Source: Campylobacteraceae bacterium | GTDB lineage: Bacteria > Campylobacterota > Campylobacteria > Campylobacterales > Sulfurovaceae | NCBI GenBank assembly: GCA_026985495.1 | Contig: JALSQJ010000258.1 | Span: 1-6,179, forward strand | Reading direction: 5' to 3' | DNA length: 6,179 nt | Part shown: piece after piece, positions 6,100-6,179 of the stretch | How the letters are laid out: each line of letters begins with the position of its first letter | How positions within the stretch are numbered: position 1 is the first letter of the stretch | Position numbers and translations under genes: made by a program | The notes under the pieces: generated by a model | Database searches by the model: none | What the model was told of the DNA's origin: nothing | The model's input: only the letters and a program-made list of their open reading frames with translations

Positions 6100-6179
6100 G
6101 TGGAACAACAAAACGATCTTCAAAAACGGCTATTACTAGCATTGACACTCTCATTTGTAGTATTTATAGCGTTTGACCT
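6100..6179 (+). CDS. yidC: Membrane protein insertase YidC, N-terminal start only (3' end outside window)
   Basis: Starts with GTG, with AAAAAAGG (6083-6090) 9 bases upstream. The 26 residues in view read (M)EQQNDLQKRLLLALTLSF followed by VVFIAFD: a short polar start, a basic QKR, then a single hydrophobic span. This matches the N-terminal transmembrane anchor of Gram-negative YidC (Campylobacterota versions have a similar KRL...FIAYD pattern). YidC inserts and folds inner-membrane proteins with or without SecYEG. Position directly after rpmH-rnpA is the standard location of yidC and is strong support given the short fragment. The usual yidD between rnpA and yidC is absent. Confidence 0.85.
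   Translation, partial: MEQQNDLQKRLLLALTLSFVVFIAFD

Overview
The window is a low-G+C, gene-dense stretch that looks like a chromosome of Campylobacterota (a Sulfurimonas, Sulfurovum or Arcobacter-like relative). The clues are the 44-residue L34 sequence, the YidC start ending in an FIAFD-type segment, T/A-rich promoters dominated by TATAAT boxes, and AAAGG-type ribosome binding sites. The genus assignment is inference from memory of family sequences; no search was run.

Layout. Positions 1-629 (+) hold the C-terminal half of the beta subunit of a sodium-pumping oxaloacetate/methylmalonyl-CoA-type decarboxylase (oadB). A 261-base spacer follows, with a terminator-like hairpin, a candidate promoter and a second large hairpin. 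Positions 891-2471 (+) hold a complete ATP-type PEP carboxykinase (pckA). Positions 2477-5317 (-) hold a 946-residue Suv3-like RNA helicase, convergent with pckA and separated from it by only 5 bases. A shared hairpin lies inside the last helicase codons. After a 196-base divergent promoter region come rpmH (5514-5648, +), rnpA (about 5636-5977, +) and the first 26 codons of yidC (from 6100, +).

How the genes fit together. oadB and pckA both act at the PEP/pyruvate/oxaloacetate node: decarboxylation of oxaloacetate coupled to Na+ export, and interconversion of oxaloacetate and PEP. The right half is the widely conserved ribosomal protein L34 / RNase P protein / membrane insertase cluster, without the yidD that usually sits between rnpA and yidC. 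The helicase faces away from this RNA-processing cluster.

I see no mobile element, CRISPR array, tRNA or rRNA, and no clearly new multi-gene system. The points most worth checking are: (1) rnpA has no ATG, GTG or TTG codon in its frame and seems to start at ATT, behind a good Shine-Dalgarno inside rpmH; (2) the helicase combines a Suv3 core with a ~420-residue N-terminal region of unknown function, a four-cysteine zinc ribbon and an Arg/Gly-rich tail, and carries two A9 tracts; (3) two genes (the helicase and rnpA) carry hairpins inside their final codons; (4) pckA may have a long, structured leader; (5) yidD is missing and four exact TATAAT boxes lie in the gap where it would be.
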